From the NCBI RefSeq assembly GCF_003952665.1, contig NZ_CP017946.1:5599001-5663000 (forward strand): 64,000 nucleotides of DNA. Direction: 5' to 3'. Shown piece after piece: positions 37,543-46,323 of the stretch; position 1 is the first letter of the stretch, and each line of letters begins with the position of its first letter. The notes below the pieces were generated by a model, which worked only from the letters and a program-made list of their open reading frames with translations, had not been told where the DNA came from and did not search any database. A program made the translations under genes and the position numbers. The DNA comes from Bosea sp. Tri-49 (GTDB taxonomy: Bacteria > Pseudomonadota > Alphaproteobacteria > Rhizobiales > Beijerinckiaceae).

Positions 37543-38856
37543 TCAGGCGGCTGGCCTGACACGTCCCGGCACCAGCCGCACCTTTCGTGGCGCGGCCAGC
37601 CAGATCGCCGCGGCCGAGACGAGGCAGCAGGCGACCGCCAGCAGGAAGGCCGGGCGATAGCTGCCGGTTGCGTCGTGGATCGCGCCGGCCAGCCAGGGCC
37701 CGGCCGCGCCGCCAGCAAGTACCGCCACCGTGATCGTCCCGAAGATCGCCCCGAACTGCGGCCCTTCGAAAATCTCGACAACGATCGCGCCCAATACCGA
37801 AGTCAGCGCATAACCCAGAAAACCCTGGGCGATCACCATCACATAGAGCAGGACAGGGGACGGCGTGTGCTCCAGCGCGATCAGCGCGGCATAGGAGATG
37901 GCGAAGCCCAGGCAACCCACCGTCCAGACCCATTCCCGGCCGATACGGTCCGACAGGGCTCCTAATCCGATCTGGCCGGGTATGGCGACGGCACTGACGA
38001 GGCCCAGCGCCCAGGCCGCGGTCAGCGGGGAAAAACCAACCTCGATCAGGTACTTGGTTTGATGGACCTGCGCCGCATACCAGGCGACCATCGCACAAAA
38101 ATAGCCGAGCACGATCCACCAGAAGGGGGCAGTGCGCAGTGCGCGGGCCAGCGTCCATTCGACTGCGACCCAAGCCTGGTCGACCACTGCCGCCTTGCGA
38201 TGTGCCGCGCCGGTGCTGGCCGGGCCGGTTTCGCCGTCTGGCTGCAAGCCGAGATCCTGCGGCTTGCGGCGGACCAGCAGATTGAGTGGCCCGAGCAGGA
38301 AGAGCACGAGCAGGCCCATGATCCAGCAGGCGGCGCGCCAGCCATCCCGGCTGATGATCGATTGCAGCCACGGCAGGAGCAGCAGCGCGCCGACGCCGAC
38401 ACCGGAAAAGGCGATGCTGATTGCAAAGGCCCGGCGGCGCACGAACCAGTTTGGCAGGAACAGCGACTGAGCCGAGAAGCTCATTAGATTGGCGCCGCAG
38501 CCGACCAGGACGCCGAGCGTCAGATAAAGGTGCCAGGCCGCGCTGATCGCCGGCGCGATCAGCATGCCCGCCGCCAGCATCGCCACGCCGGTCTCGATCA
38601 CGACGCGCGGGCCGTGCTTGTCCATGACGCGGCCGACAAATGTACTGGTCACGGCCGAGAGCAGGAAACCGAAGGAGAAAGCGCCCGAGGCGAGCCCGCG
38701 ATCCCAGCCGAACTCGTCGATCAGCGGCGGCAGCAGCAGCGAGAAGGCCGTGCGGGCGCTGACTGCCACCGCCATGGTGACGAAGGCGGCGCCGATGATG
38801 AGCCAGCCATAGTAGAACGGCAGGCGCGCCGACCAATGCGGGGAGGGTGATTGCAT
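37543..38856 (-). CDS. MFS transporter
   Basis: 437 residues with 12 membrane segments. N-terminal half: PFYYGWLIIGAAFVTMA, then a GRVMDKHGPR loop (MFS signature between helices 2 and 3). The central loop (about residues 205-235) is hydrophilic and the second half has ALSDRIGREWVW, the matching loop. It resembles oxalate/formate and monocarboxylate-type MFS proteins. A longer frame to 38890 in another phase is a shadow. Confidence 0.9.
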   Translation of the reverse strand: MQSPSPHWSARLPFYYGWLIIGAAFVTMAVAVSARTAFSLLLPPLIDEFGWDRGLASGAFSFGFLLSAVTSTFVGRVMDKHGPRVVIETGVAMLAAGMLIAPAISAAWHLYLTLGVLVGCGANLMSFSAQSLFLPNWFVRRRAFAISIAFSGVGVGALLLLPWLQSIISRDGWRAACWIMGLLVLFLLGPLNLLVRRKPQDLGLQPDGETGPASTGAAHRKAAVVDQAWVAVEWTLARALRTAPFWWIVLGYFCAMVAWYAAQVHQTKYLIEVGFSPLTAAWALGLVSAVAIPGQIGLGALSDRIGREWVWTVGCLGFAISYAALIALEHTPSPVLLYVMVIAQGFLGYALTSVLGAIVVEIFEGPQFGAIFGTITVAVLAGGAAGPWLAGAIHDATGSYRPAFLLAVACCLVSAAAIWLAAPRKVRLVPGRVRPAA

Positions 38857-38925
38857 ACCGCATTGGTCGGTCGGGTACGTCAGGCGTCAATCCGCACCCG
38901 ACGCACCCCAGATCTGCGTCAGAGG

Positions 38926-39810
38926 TCAGACCTTCGCAGCACTCGCCGCCGCGTCGATGTTCGCGACCAGCTCGGCATCGAGGCCGAGCGAGCCGGCGAG
39001 ACCGGCGAGGAAGTCCTTCTCGGCCGGGGTGTCCGGATTGATGGCGACACGCGCCGCCGTATAGATCTGCGCGGCGAGCTCAGGCGTCTCGGCGCCCTCG
39101 ACCAGCGCATCGACGCTCGCCGGGTTGGCCAGCTCGTTGGTGAGCCATTCATTGGCTTCCGCGTCGAGGCCGGCCTCGCGCAGGCCGCCGAGGATGGCAT
39201 TGCGCTCGGTCTGGTCGATATGGCCGTCGGAGGCCGAGGCGGCGATCATGGCGCGGATGAAGATCAGCGCGCTGGCGTTGCTCGCCGCTTCCGGCTCGAA
39301 GCCGGAGCCGGACGGAGGTGGCAGCACGGCTTGCTGGTCGGCGCCGAGCAGCGGTTTGCCGGCCTGGTAGTTCTGGAAGGCCTTGTAGGCGAGGCCGCCG
39401 ATCAGCGCGAGGCCGCCGACCTTGGCGGCCGAGCCGGCGAGTGAGCGGCCGGCCGAGGTCCCGAAGATCAGCGCGCCGAGCCCGCCAAGCACGGCGCCGG
39501 CGGCGAGCTGGTTGCCGCCAAGCATGCCCTTGGCCTGCTCGATCAATTGCTCGGGCGTCTTGCCGCCGGAGAACTGGCCAACGATGTCGGTCGCGCCCTG
39601 CTGTAGCCCGGTGTTGCGGGCGGCGTCCTGCACACCCTGCGTCGCTTGGCCGAAGATCTGGCCGGCCATGCCGGCGAGCCCGCCGGGCTGCTGGACCTGC
39701 TGGGCGAGATTGCCGAGCACGCCGCCAAGGCCGCCGGCCTGGCCGCCCTGGGCGCCAGCCTGGCTGCCAGCATTGACAAGGGCGTCGAGGAGGGACTTGG
39801 CGTTGAACAT
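38926..39810 (-). CDS. DUF533 / TerB-like protein
   Basis: 294 residues from MFNAKSLLDALVN at 39810, with an AGGGAG box. The first third is Gly/Gln/Ala-rich and low in complexity (residues about 10-70). A short hydrophobic segment, GLALIGGLAYKAF, follows a Gly-rich stretch (about 120-150). The C-terminal part (about 190-290) is a helical TerB-like domain with DGHIDQTERNAIL. Inner-membrane associated; function unknown. It is divergent from rpmJ. Confidence 0.82.
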   Translation of the reverse strand: MFNAKSLLDALVNAGSQAGAQGGQAGGLGGVLGNLAQQVQQPGGLAGMAGQIFGQATQGVQDAARNTGLQQGATDIVGQFSGGKTPEQLIEQAKGMLGGNQLAAGAVLGGLGALIFGTSAGRSLAGSAAKVGGLALIGGLAYKAFQNYQAGKPLLGADQQAVLPPPSGSGFEPEAASNASALIFIRAMIAASASDGHIDQTERNAILGGLREAGLDAEANEWLTNELANPASVDALVEGAETPELAAQIYTAARVAINPDTPAEKDFLAGLAGSLGLDAELVANIDAAASAAKV

Positions 39811-39942
39811 CGAGAAAACTCCCTGGTAGGTCTGCCGCGGGGTGCAATCTAGGTATGTGCTGACCGCACTGCTAGGGCGGCCATGCGATTGCGACGGGAG
39901 CATGACGGGCTGTGCAAGGCGGCGGAAATATACGCTGGGGCC

Positions 39943-39970
39943 TTGCCAATCGTCGCAAAATCCTTATACA
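39943..39970 (+). promoter_or_regulatory. Candidate promoter for rpmJ
   Basis: TTGCCA (39943-39948), 16 bp, TATACA (39965-39970), in the 276-bp divergent gap between the DUF533 gene and rpmJ. It gives a leader of about 110 nt. Nothing else strong is visible in this gap. Confidence 0.4.
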
Positions 39971-40086
39971 GCCGCCATCGCATCAGGCGCGCATGTCGTT
40001 TGTTCGATGAGGACCGGTTCGGTTCGCGTCGCGCCTTTCGTTTTTGACCGGTCTGGCCGAAAGGCTGATCGACGGGAGTCCGGACC

Positions 40087-40212
40087 ATGAAGATCCGCAA
40101 TTCGCTGAAGTCGCTGCGTGCGCGCCATCGCGATAACCAGCTCGTGCGCCGCAAGGGCCGCGTCTACATCATCAACAAGGTCCAGAAGCGCTTCAAGGCG
40201 CGCCAGGGCTGA
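40087..40212 (+). CDS. rpmJ: Ribosomal protein bL36 (cysteine-free type)
   Basis: A 41-residue frame starting [19 protein letters not shown] and ending KAREG-like as FKARQG. It matches the rhizobial bL36 protein of the large ribosomal subunit. Zinc-binding Cys/His residues of classical bL36 are absent: this is the zinc-independent variant standard in this order. GGGAGT leader before the ATG at 40087. It is followed 53 bp later by a clear terminator. Confidence 0.93.
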   Translation: MKIRNSLKSLRARHRDNQLVRRKGRVYIINKVQKRFKARQG

Positions 40213-40265
40213 GGCGTCGCGCGGCTCCAGGGCCGCGCCATCAGCGTCCTTGTCGAGATTGAGAG

Positions 40266-40297
40266 AGCGGGCTGCACATTGTGTGGCCCGCTTTTTT
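40266..40297 (+). terminator. Rho-independent terminator of rpmJ
   Basis: AGCGGGC (40266-40272), 13-nt loop, GCCCGCT (40286-40292), followed by a T-run to 40297. A 7-bp GC-rich stem with a uridine tail, 53 bp after the rpmJ stop. Confidence 0.8.
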
Positions 40298-40379
40298 GGC
40301 TTGTGCGCGACTCTTGTTCTCCAGCGATCTCTCTGGGCCGTGAATTGACGCGAGGCCCTATCGCGCCCACCTTGGGGGC

Positions 40380-41024
40380 ATGAGGTTGTCTCGTCTTGCC
40401 CGCCTTGTGCTGATTCCGGGGCTGCTCTTAGCGGCTGCGCCAAGCGCGATTGCGCAGCAGGCGCCGCTGCGCGACGGCGCGGTGCCGAATGCCGATCGCG
40501 ACGACAAGCCGAATCTGCCGGAAGCGCCACCGCCGCGCAGCCCGGCCGCCACGCTGGATCGGTTGTTCGAGCGGCTCGCTGCGGCGAAGACTGCAGAAGA
40601 GGCCAAGGGCATCGCCAATCTGATCCAGCGGCGCTGGGCCCGTTCGGGATCGGATACCGCGGACTTGCTGATGACCCGTGCGCAGGATGCGCTGAAGGCG
40701 CGTGAATTGCCGCTGGCGATCGAATTGCTTGACCGTGTCGTCACGCTCGAACCGGACTGGGCCGAGGGCTGGAATCAGCGGGCCAATGCGCTCTTCCTGC
40801 AAGGCGATCCGATTCGCTCGATGCTCGACATCGCCGAGACGCTGAAGCGCGAGCCGCGCCATTACGGCGCGATGATGGGGCTCGGCACGATCCTGCGCCA
40901 GCAGGGCGACGACAAGCGGGCCATGGTCGCCTATCGGCGCGCGCTTGCGGTCTACCCGCAGCTCGACGCGGTGAAGGACGCCGTCGAGGCGCTCAAGCTC
41001 GAGGTCGACGGCCGCGACGCGTGA
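40380..41024 (+). CDS. TPR-repeat protein, exported
   Basis: 214 residues. A signal peptide, RLARLVLIPGLLLAAAPSAIA, ends near QQAP. The rest is helical with tetratricopeptide-like repeats: residues about 60-200, with ALKARELPLAIELLDRVVTLEPDWAEGWNQRANALFLQGD and a repeat ending AYRRALAVYPQLDAV. Periplasmic or secreted; binding partner unknown. The frame ends just before the repeat at 41032. Confidence 0.85.
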   Translation: MRLSRLARLVLIPGLLLAAAPSAIAQQAPLRDGAVPNADRDDKPNLPEAPPPRSPAATLDRLFERLAAAKTAEEAKGIANLIQRRWARSGSDTADLLMTRAQDALKARELPLAIELLDRVVTLEPDWAEGWNQRANALFLQGDPIRSMLDIAETLKREPRHYGAMMGLGTILRQQGDDKRAMVAYRRALAVYPQLDAVKDAVEALKLEVDGRDA

Positions 41025-41031
41025 TAACCAG

Positions 41032-41134
41032 CGTCATGCTCGGGCTTGACCCGAGCATCTCCGGCCGGATGAGGCTTCCTATCTTCTTGTCATTAGATTC
41101 TCGGGTCTACGCTTCGCTGCGCCCGAGAATGACG
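41032..41134. repeat. Intergenic double-hairpin repeat, copy 3
   Basis: Left arm CGTCATGCTCGGGC (41032-41045) mirrors right arm GCCCGAGAATGACG (41121-41134), one mismatch over 14 bases. Inside are two 9-bp stems: ATGCTCGGG/CCCGAGCAT (41036-41058) and ATTCTCGGG/CCCGAGAAT (41097-41130). Same layout as copies at 10366 and 27201. It ends 13 bp before the toxin-antitoxin promoter and is the only copy between same-strand genes. Confidence 0.75.
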
Positions 41135-41147
41135 TTTATCCCCACCC

Positions 41148-41187
41148 TTGCCATTTGGCAGTATTTTACTTATTTTATGCCAAATGG
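41148..41187 (+). promoter_or_regulatory. Promoter overlapped by a 10-bp inverted repeat, upstream of the Xre/RES pair
   Basis: CCATTTGGCA (41151-41160) and TGCCAAATGG (41178-41187) are perfect inverted repeats with a 17-nt AT-rich spacer. Within them is a good promoter: TTGCCA (41148-41153), 17 bp, TATTTT (41171-41176). The arms cover the -35 end and the probable transcription start. This fits autorepression by the antitoxin alone or with the toxin. Confidence 0.7.
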
Positions 41188-41197
41188 AGATTGTCCG

Positions 41198-41611
41198 ATG
41201 AGCCCGCTCTCGCCGGTTCCGACTGTGCCGGATGCCTTCTCGCCTGCGGCGATCACCCAAGCCGAAGCGGCGGCGATGTTCCGCGCTACCGTGAATCTGT
41301 TTCGCCTCTGGGGGCTGACCGATGAGGAGGCGGCCGTGCTGCTCGACCAGCCGGTGCGCAGTTATCGGCGCTGGAAGGCTGGCGAGATCGGTCGCATTGA
41401 TCGCGATGCGAGAGCCCGGCTCTCCAATCTGATGGGCATCCACAAGGCGCTGCGGCTGATCTTTCGCGAGTCGCAGCGCGGCTATGCCTGGATCAAGGCG
41501 GGTAACGACGCTTTTGCCGGCAAGTCGGCACTCGCCGTGATGCTGGGCGGCGAACTCACCGACCTTATGCGGGTGCGCCGCTATCTCGATGCGGAGCGCG
41601 GCCTCTGGTGA
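41198..41611 (+). CDS. Antitoxin, Xre/MbcA/ParS type
   Basis: 137 residues from the ATG at 41198 (GGAG box at 41185). Helical N-terminal part (AAITQAEAAAMFRATVNLFRLWGL) with a DUF2384-like HTH, LTDEEAAVLLDQPVRSYRRWKAGEIG, and the C-terminal MGIHKALRLIFRE to VMLGGELTDLMRVRRYLDAERGLW block typical of Xre/ParS antitoxins. It would neutralise and repress the downstream RES toxin. Its TGA overlaps the toxin GTG. Earlier in-frame Met codons (from 41021) fall in repeat sequence. Confidence 0.88.
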   Translation: MSPLSPVPTVPDAFSPAAITQAEAAAMFRATVNLFRLWGLTDEEAAVLLDQPVRSYRRWKAGEIGRIDRDARARLSNLMGIHKALRLIFRESQRGYAWIKAGNDAFAGKSALAVMLGGELTDLMRVRRYLDAERGLW

Positions 41612-42333
41612 GCGTCGCCGACTACCCGGTCGCGCGGGTCGAATGGCCGGCGGCGGTCCGCATCATCCGCAGCGCCTTTCCGCCGATCGACCTGTTCGAG
41701 GACATCGCCGACCCGGCCGACTGGCCGCTGCTGATCCAGGCGGAGATGAAGACCAATCCGCGATTGATGGAGACGATCGGCAATCTCGACCTGGTGCCGC
41801 CGGCCCGCCGTGTCTCGGGGCAGGGTGCAAGCTGGCTGATGGCGCCCTTCACCCATGTCAGCCGCGACCGGCCGAGCCGGTTCAGCGACGGGAGCTATGG
41901 TGTGCTTTATGTCGCCGAGAGCTTCGAGACGGCGCTGTTCGAGACCATCCATCACCACGGGCGCTTCATGGCGCGAACCAAGGAGCCGCCGGGCTGGACC
42001 TCGCAGTTCCGCGAGCTCGTGCTGTCGGTCGACGCCGGCCTGCACGATCTGCGCAGCGAGCGGGCAGGGGAGAGTGTGCTGCTGCGACCTGACAACTATG
42101 CGGCAAGCCAGGCTCTGGGGGCGAAGCTGCGTGCGGCCCAGTCGGAGGGCGTCGTCTATCCGAGCGTGCGCTGGTCGGGCGGGGAATGTGCTGGGTTGTT
42201 CTGGCCGAATCTCGCGGGCAATCCCGTCCAGGGCCGGCACCTCGATTATCACTGGAGCGGCGAGCGGGTCGACCTCTACCGCGAGGCGGGCACCGGGAAG
42301 GTCTTCCGCATCGGCGAGGCTGTGTCCTCCTAG
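41608..42333 (+). CDS. RES-domain toxin (NAD+-targeting or ADP-ribosylating)
   Basis: 241 residues from a GTG at 41608, overlapping the antitoxin stop (GTGA). The RES core is RFSDGSYGVLYVAESFETALFETI with candidate catalytic Arg91, Tyr101 and Glu112. Members degrade NAD+ (MbcT, Res) or modify Prs (ParT). The length is at the upper end for the family. A C-terminal part follows with QALGAKLRAAQSEGVVYPSVRW, also a typical RES feature. Confidence 0.88.
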   Translation: MSVADYPVARVEWPAAVRIIRSAFPPIDLFEDIADPADWPLLIQAEMKTNPRLMETIGNLDLVPPARRVSGQGASWLMAPFTHVSRDRPSRFSDGSYGVLYVAESFETALFETIHHHGRFMARTKEPPGWTSQFRELVLSVDAGLHDLRSERAGESVLLRPDNYAASQALGAKLRAAQSEGVVYPSVRWSGGECAGLFWPNLAGNPVQGRHLDYHWSGERVDLYREAGTGKVFRIGEAVSS

Positions 42334-42437
42334 ACGGCGCGATGGGTCAAAGGCCGGCTTTTGCGTTCACAGATCGGGAAGCAAGGTTTCCATCGACGAC
42401 TGCGGAGCGTCGAATGAAGCGCGGATAGCCGGTCGAC

Positions 42438-42453
42438 TACGGCATATGCCGTA
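42438..42453. promoter_or_regulatory. 16-bp perfect palindrome upstream of the autotransporter protease
   Basis: TACGGCATATGCCGTA, 82 bp before the GTG start of the protease and 104 bp after the toxin stop. A perfect palindrome of this size is a likely protein-binding site. No recognisable promoter core lies at the expected spacing. The rest of the 201-bp gap shows nothing else. Confidence 0.4.
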
Positions 42454-42534
42454 TTGCCCGTGCAGATTCGGAACGACAGGCTGCGGCCAGCGAGGTCTTG
42501 GAAAGAATTCGCATATTCTGTTCCCGGGGGCTGC

Positions 42535-45384
42535 GTGAATTTCCTGTCCATGCCTACCGTCACGGCCTTGCTGCTGTCGACGGCGCTCGTCGATCCGGCT
42601 GCTGCCCAGGTGCCCGGCCTGCTCACCGATCCCAATAGCTGGCGGACGCCGGAATACAGGGCGCAATGGGGGCTCGAGACGATCCGCGCAGCGAATGCCT
42701 ATGCGCGTGGCGTCGACGGCACCGGCATCGTCGTCGGGGTTATCGACTCCGGCATCTTCGCCGCACATCCCGAATTCGTCGGCCGCTATGGCGGCGGCTA
42801 TGACTACCCGACGGAGACAGCGCAGGCGATTGACCACCACGGTCACGGTACTGGGGTCGCCTCAGTGATCGTTGCCAACAGGGACGGCATTGGCATGCAC
42901 GGCGTGGCCCCGGGCGCGACCGTCGTTGTTGTAGGCACCGACGACGATAAGGGAGGGACGGACCCGAACCTTACAACGAGGGCTTACAATGATCTGATCG
43001 CGCGCGGGGTGCGCATCATCAACAACAGCTGGGGTAGCACCGATCCGATTTCTGCAGCGAGCCGACAGGAGATTCTCGACAACTCCGCGCCAGAGTTGGC
43101 GGCATATCGCAGGGCCGTCGCGGCTGGGGCATTGAACATCTGGATCACGCATAATCAGGGTCGAGATCAACCGGGCATCCATGCCGGCCTGCCTCACCTC
43201 TTCCCTGAACTGGAGCGCGGCTGGCTTGCGGTTACGGCTGTCGGGCCGGGCTACGAGCCCTTGTACACCAACCGTTGCGGCGTCGCGAAGAACTGGTGCC
43301 TGGCGGCGCCCGGCGGCGGCGACTTGTGGCTCCCCAATCCCTATCCAGACGATCCCATCGTCGTGGCCGACAAGAGCGGCGGCTACACCAAGACGTTTGG
43401 CACCTCCTTCGCTGCTCCCCATGTCTCCGGCGCGGCAGCGCTGGTCTGGCAGATGTTTCCGTTCTTCACGGCTGCCCAGGTGCGCCAGACCCTGCTCGGC
43501 ACGGCCTGGGACATCGGCGCACCCGGCGTCGATGAGATCTACGGCTACGGCCTGCTCGATGTAGGCAAGGCGGTGCTCGGCCCGGGCCGTTTCGACTGGG
43601 GCGATTTCATCGTCGAGCAACCGGGCGGGGTCGCCTTCTTCGAGAACGACATTGTCGGCGCCGGCGGACTGGTGAAGCGCGGCGCCGGCGAGCTCGTGCT
43701 GACCGGCCACAGCTCCTATGCGGGCGAGACGCGCGTCGAGGGCGGCTTCCTCTCGGTGATGGGCAGCATCGTCTCACCGACCAGCATTGCCGCCGCGGGC
43801 ACGCTGGCCGGCACCGGCCTGATCACCGGTACGGTCATCAATGGCGGCACGATCTGGGCCGGCGACTATCACGGCGTTGGGACGCTGACGGTCAATGGCA
43901 ATTATGTACAGGAGGCCGGTGGCCTGCTTGTCCAGCAGTTCAGCCCGGCTGGAGGGTTGAACCATCTCGCCGTCACCGGCACGGCGAGCCTCGCCGGCTG
44001 GGTTGCCCTGGCCGGAGGGCAGCAGCTCCTGCCGCGCAGCCTCTCTATGGCGGTACTCACCGCCGGTCAGGGCATCACCGGCCGCTTCGAGGGCATCGAG
44101 GGGCCGTTTGGCGACGGCACTGCGCCCTTCATCCAGGCGAGCCTGCGCTATCAGCCGAACACGGCCTATCTCGATATCCGGACGCTGCCCTTCGATACGC
44201 CTGATGTCTGCGCCTCAGCCAATCAATGCGCCGTGGGCGGGGCGCTCGAGCGCAGCCTGGTGGGCGCGGATCAGGATCTGCGCGACGTCGCCACCCTGCT
44301 GCAGGCTGCCGGCACGCGAGATGGCGCCCGGGGCGCGCTCGCCAGCCTCTCCGGCGAGGTGCATGCGGGCCTCTCTACCCTGGCTCTGGGCGGGGCTTCC
44401 CAGTTCGGCGGCATGATCTCGCAGCGCCTCGGTGCCTTGCGCTCCGGGCAGGCGGAACCCGGCCTCGTCGACGCACCACTCGCCTATACGTCGAGCATGG
44501 CGGCCAACCCTGCCGCGGCGATGCTGATGCGGCTGCCTGCGCAGGCGCCCGCCTCGAACAATACCTGGGCGCGCGGCTATGGCTTCGGCGGAAGGCTCGG
44601 GGGCGATGCCAATGCCGGTGGCGCCACCTATCGCGGGGGCGGCGTGGTCGGTGGCTTCGACCGGCAGATCACAACGTCCTTTTTGGCCGGATTCGGTCTC
44701 GGCTACTCCAGCATCGACGCCGATTTCCGCCGGTTCTCCGGGAAGGGCAGCATCGACGCCTATGAGGGGGCGTTCTACGGCAGCTATACCAGCGGGAAGC
44801 TGCGCCTCGACGGTCTCCTCGGCCATAGCCGGCTCAATCTCGAATCCGAGCGTAGCATCGCGTTCGGCGGTCTCTCGCGGCAGGCAAAGGCGAAGTATGA
44901 TGGCCACCGCTTCACCGGCGCGCTGGAGGCCGGCTATGCCTTCGATCTCGGCTGGTCGACGGTCGAGCCGCTGTTGGCGTTGCGCTACACCTTTTTGCGC
45001 CAGGGTGGCTTCAGCGAAACTGATGCGGACAGCATCGGCCTGACGGCGGCCGGCCAGTCCGCTTCAAGCCTGCTCGGCAGCGTCGGCTTGCGTCTGGCGC
45101 GGGAGTTCGAGCTCGGCGAAGGCCGCTTCGCGATCGAGGCGAGAGGCCGCTGGCAACATGAGTTCCTCGATGATGCCGTGGCAGTCGATGCGGCCTTCAT
45201 CGGGGCGCCGGCCGCGACCTTCTCCATCGAGGCCGCGAAAACAGCCCGCGACAGCGCAACCCTCGGCGTCGGCCTGTCGGCGCGCGCCGGCCGCAACGTC
45301 ACGCTGTTCGCGGATTACGACGTTCGCCTCAACAGCGACGCCATCACCCACGCCGTCACAGCCGGGTTGCGCGCCAGCTGGTAG
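42535..45384 (+). CDS. Autotransporter with subtilisin-type (S8) protease passenger
   Basis: 949 residues from a GTG at 42535. Signal peptide ends near DPAAAQ. The passenger is a subtilase: Asp71 (VGVIDSG), His104 (HGHGTGVAS), Asn207 region (THNQGRD) and Ser291 (GTSFAAPHVSG). A PATR-like beta-helix repeat (GAGGLVKRGAGELVLTG) follows at about 375-420. The C-terminal ~270 residues form the outer-membrane beta-barrel (WARGYGFGGRLGGDANAGG) and end in Trp, as autotransporters do. It would be displayed or released at the cell surface. An upstream TTG at 42454 is unlikely. Confidence 0.9.
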   Translation: MNFLSMPTVTALLLSTALVDPAAAQVPGLLTDPNSWRTPEYRAQWGLETIRAANAYARGVDGTGIVVGVIDSGIFAAHPEFVGRYGGGYDYPTETAQAIDHHGHGTGVASVIVANRDGIGMHGVAPGATVVVVGTDDDKGGTDPNLTTRAYNDLIARGVRIINNSWGSTDPISAASRQEILDNSAPELAAYRRAVAAGALNIWITHNQGRDQPGIHAGLPHLFPELERGWLAVTAVGPGYEPLYTNRCGVAKNWCLAAPGGGDLWLPNPYPDDPIVVADKSGGYTKTFGTSFAAPHVSGAAALVWQMFPFFTAAQVRQTLLGTAWDIGAPGVDEIYGYGLLDVGKAVLGPGRFDWGDFIVEQPGGVAFFENDIVGAGGLVKRGAGELVLTGHSSYAGETRVEGGFLSVMGSIVSPTSIAAAGTLAGTGLITGTVINGGTIWAGDYHGVGTLTVNGNYVQEAGGLLVQQFSPAGGLNHLAVTGTASLAGWVALAGGQQLLPRSLSMAVLTAGQGITGRFEGIEGPFGDGTAPFIQASLRYQPNTAYLDIRTLPFDTPDVCASANQCAVGGALERSLVGADQDLRDVATLLQAAGTRDGARGALASLSGEVHAGLSTLALGGASQFGGMISQRLGALRSGQAEPGLVDAPLAYTSSMAANPAAAMLMRLPAQAPASNNTWARGYGFGGRLGGDANAGGATYRGGGVVGGFDRQITTSFLAGFGLGYSSIDADFRRFSGKGSIDAYEGAFYGSYTSGKLRLDGLLGHSRLNLESERSIAFGGLSRQAKAKYDGHRFTGALEAGYAFDLGWSTVEPLLALRYTFLRQGGFSETDADSIGLTAAGQSASSLLGSVGLRLAREFELGEGRFAIEARGRWQHEFLDDAVAVDAAFIGAPAATFSIEAAKTARDSATLGVGLSARAGRNVTLFADYDVRLNSDAITHAVTAGLRASW

Positions 45385-45498
45385 CGTTTGGCACGGGAGA
45401 GCCGAGCGCTGCGAGCATGCCAGGCCGCTGGTTGATCAATCTCGACCTGCCGAGGGGACAAAGCCTATAGGGATGCCCCGCATCCGCTGAGGTATCGC

Positions 45499-46299
45499 AT
45501 GCGCATCATGTGCCTGAACGGCTGGGGTGGGACGCTTCATCAGGAGGCGCAGGCCTATCTCGCGCGCGAAGCGCCTGACGTCCTCTGCCTTCAGGAGGTC
45601 GTGCATACGCCTGATACGTCAAAGGACTGGCTGGAATACCGCGACGGCGAACATGTGCTGCCGCAGCGCGCCAATTTCTTCTGCGATGTGTCCAAGGTTT
45701 TGCCGGAGCATGTGGCGATATTCTGCCCCGCGGCGCAGGGAGTCCTGTGGGATGGCGACGAGGCCATTCGATCCCAATGGGGACTCGCGACCTTCGTACA
45801 TCGCAGGTTTCCCATCATCGCTCAGGCGCAGGGCTTCGTGCACAAGGGGTTTTCGCCGGACGGCTATGGCGAGCATCCCCGCTCGCGCAGTGCCCATGTC
45901 GTCCGGCTTCATGACTTCGACCGTGGCTGGCCGATCACGATCGCTCATATGCACGGGCTGAGAGACCTCCAAGGCAAGATCGATACGCGTGAGCGCCTCG
46001 ATCAGGTGCAGCGCCTCGGCGCCTTGATCGAGGCGGTGGCGCAGCAGGGGGACCGGCTCGTCGTCTGCGGCGACTTCAATGTCGAGCCCGGCAGCCAGAC
46101 CTTCGAGGTTCTGGCCGGGCTGGGGCTGAAGGACCTCGTCGTCGGCAGCGGCTATTCCGACACGCGGACGTCCCATTACAAGAAGCCGGGCCGCTATGCC
46201 GACTACATGCTGGTGAACGAAGCGGTCGACGTCCTCGCTTTCACGGTCGTCGAACACCCCGAGGTTTCGGACCACAGGCCGCTGCTGCTGGAGGTCTAG
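45499..46299 (+). CDS. Endonuclease/exonuclease/phosphatase-family protein
   Basis: 266 residues. The EEP fold shows its metal and catalytic residues: MRIMCLNGWGG (Asn), DVLCLQEV (Glu), an IAHMHGL strand, CGDFNVEPGSQTFEVL (Asp/Asn) and the terminal VSDHRPLLLEV (Asp-His). No signal peptide. It could act on phosphoesters such as DNA or a phospholipid. It follows the autotransporter and ends 25 bp before the convergent pncB. Confidence 0.88.
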   Translation: MRIMCLNGWGGTLHQEAQAYLAREAPDVLCLQEVVHTPDTSKDWLEYRDGEHVLPQRANFFCDVSKVLPEHVAIFCPAAQGVLWDGDEAIRSQWGLATFVHRRFPIIAQAQGFVHKGFSPDGYGEHPRSRSAHVVRLHDFDRGWPITIAHMHGLRDLQGKIDTRERLDQVQRLGALIEAVAQQGDRLVVCGDFNVEPGSQTFEVLAGLGLKDLVVGSGYSDTRTSHYKKPGRYADYMLVNEAVDVLAFTVVEHPEVSDHRPLLLEV

Positions 46300-46323
46300 A
46301 GTGGTCGAGCAGCGCCGACCCGC

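Noticed and set aside
37508..38890. 460-codon frame in another phase of the MFS gene
   Set aside because: The 37543-38856 frame carries the MFS signature loops and 12 membrane segments; the other frame gives Arg-rich, non-membrane sequence.
41021..41197. Earlier in-frame Met codons before the antitoxin
   Set aside because: They translate the repeat and promoter region; the ATG at 41198 has a good ribosome site and matches the antitoxin family start.
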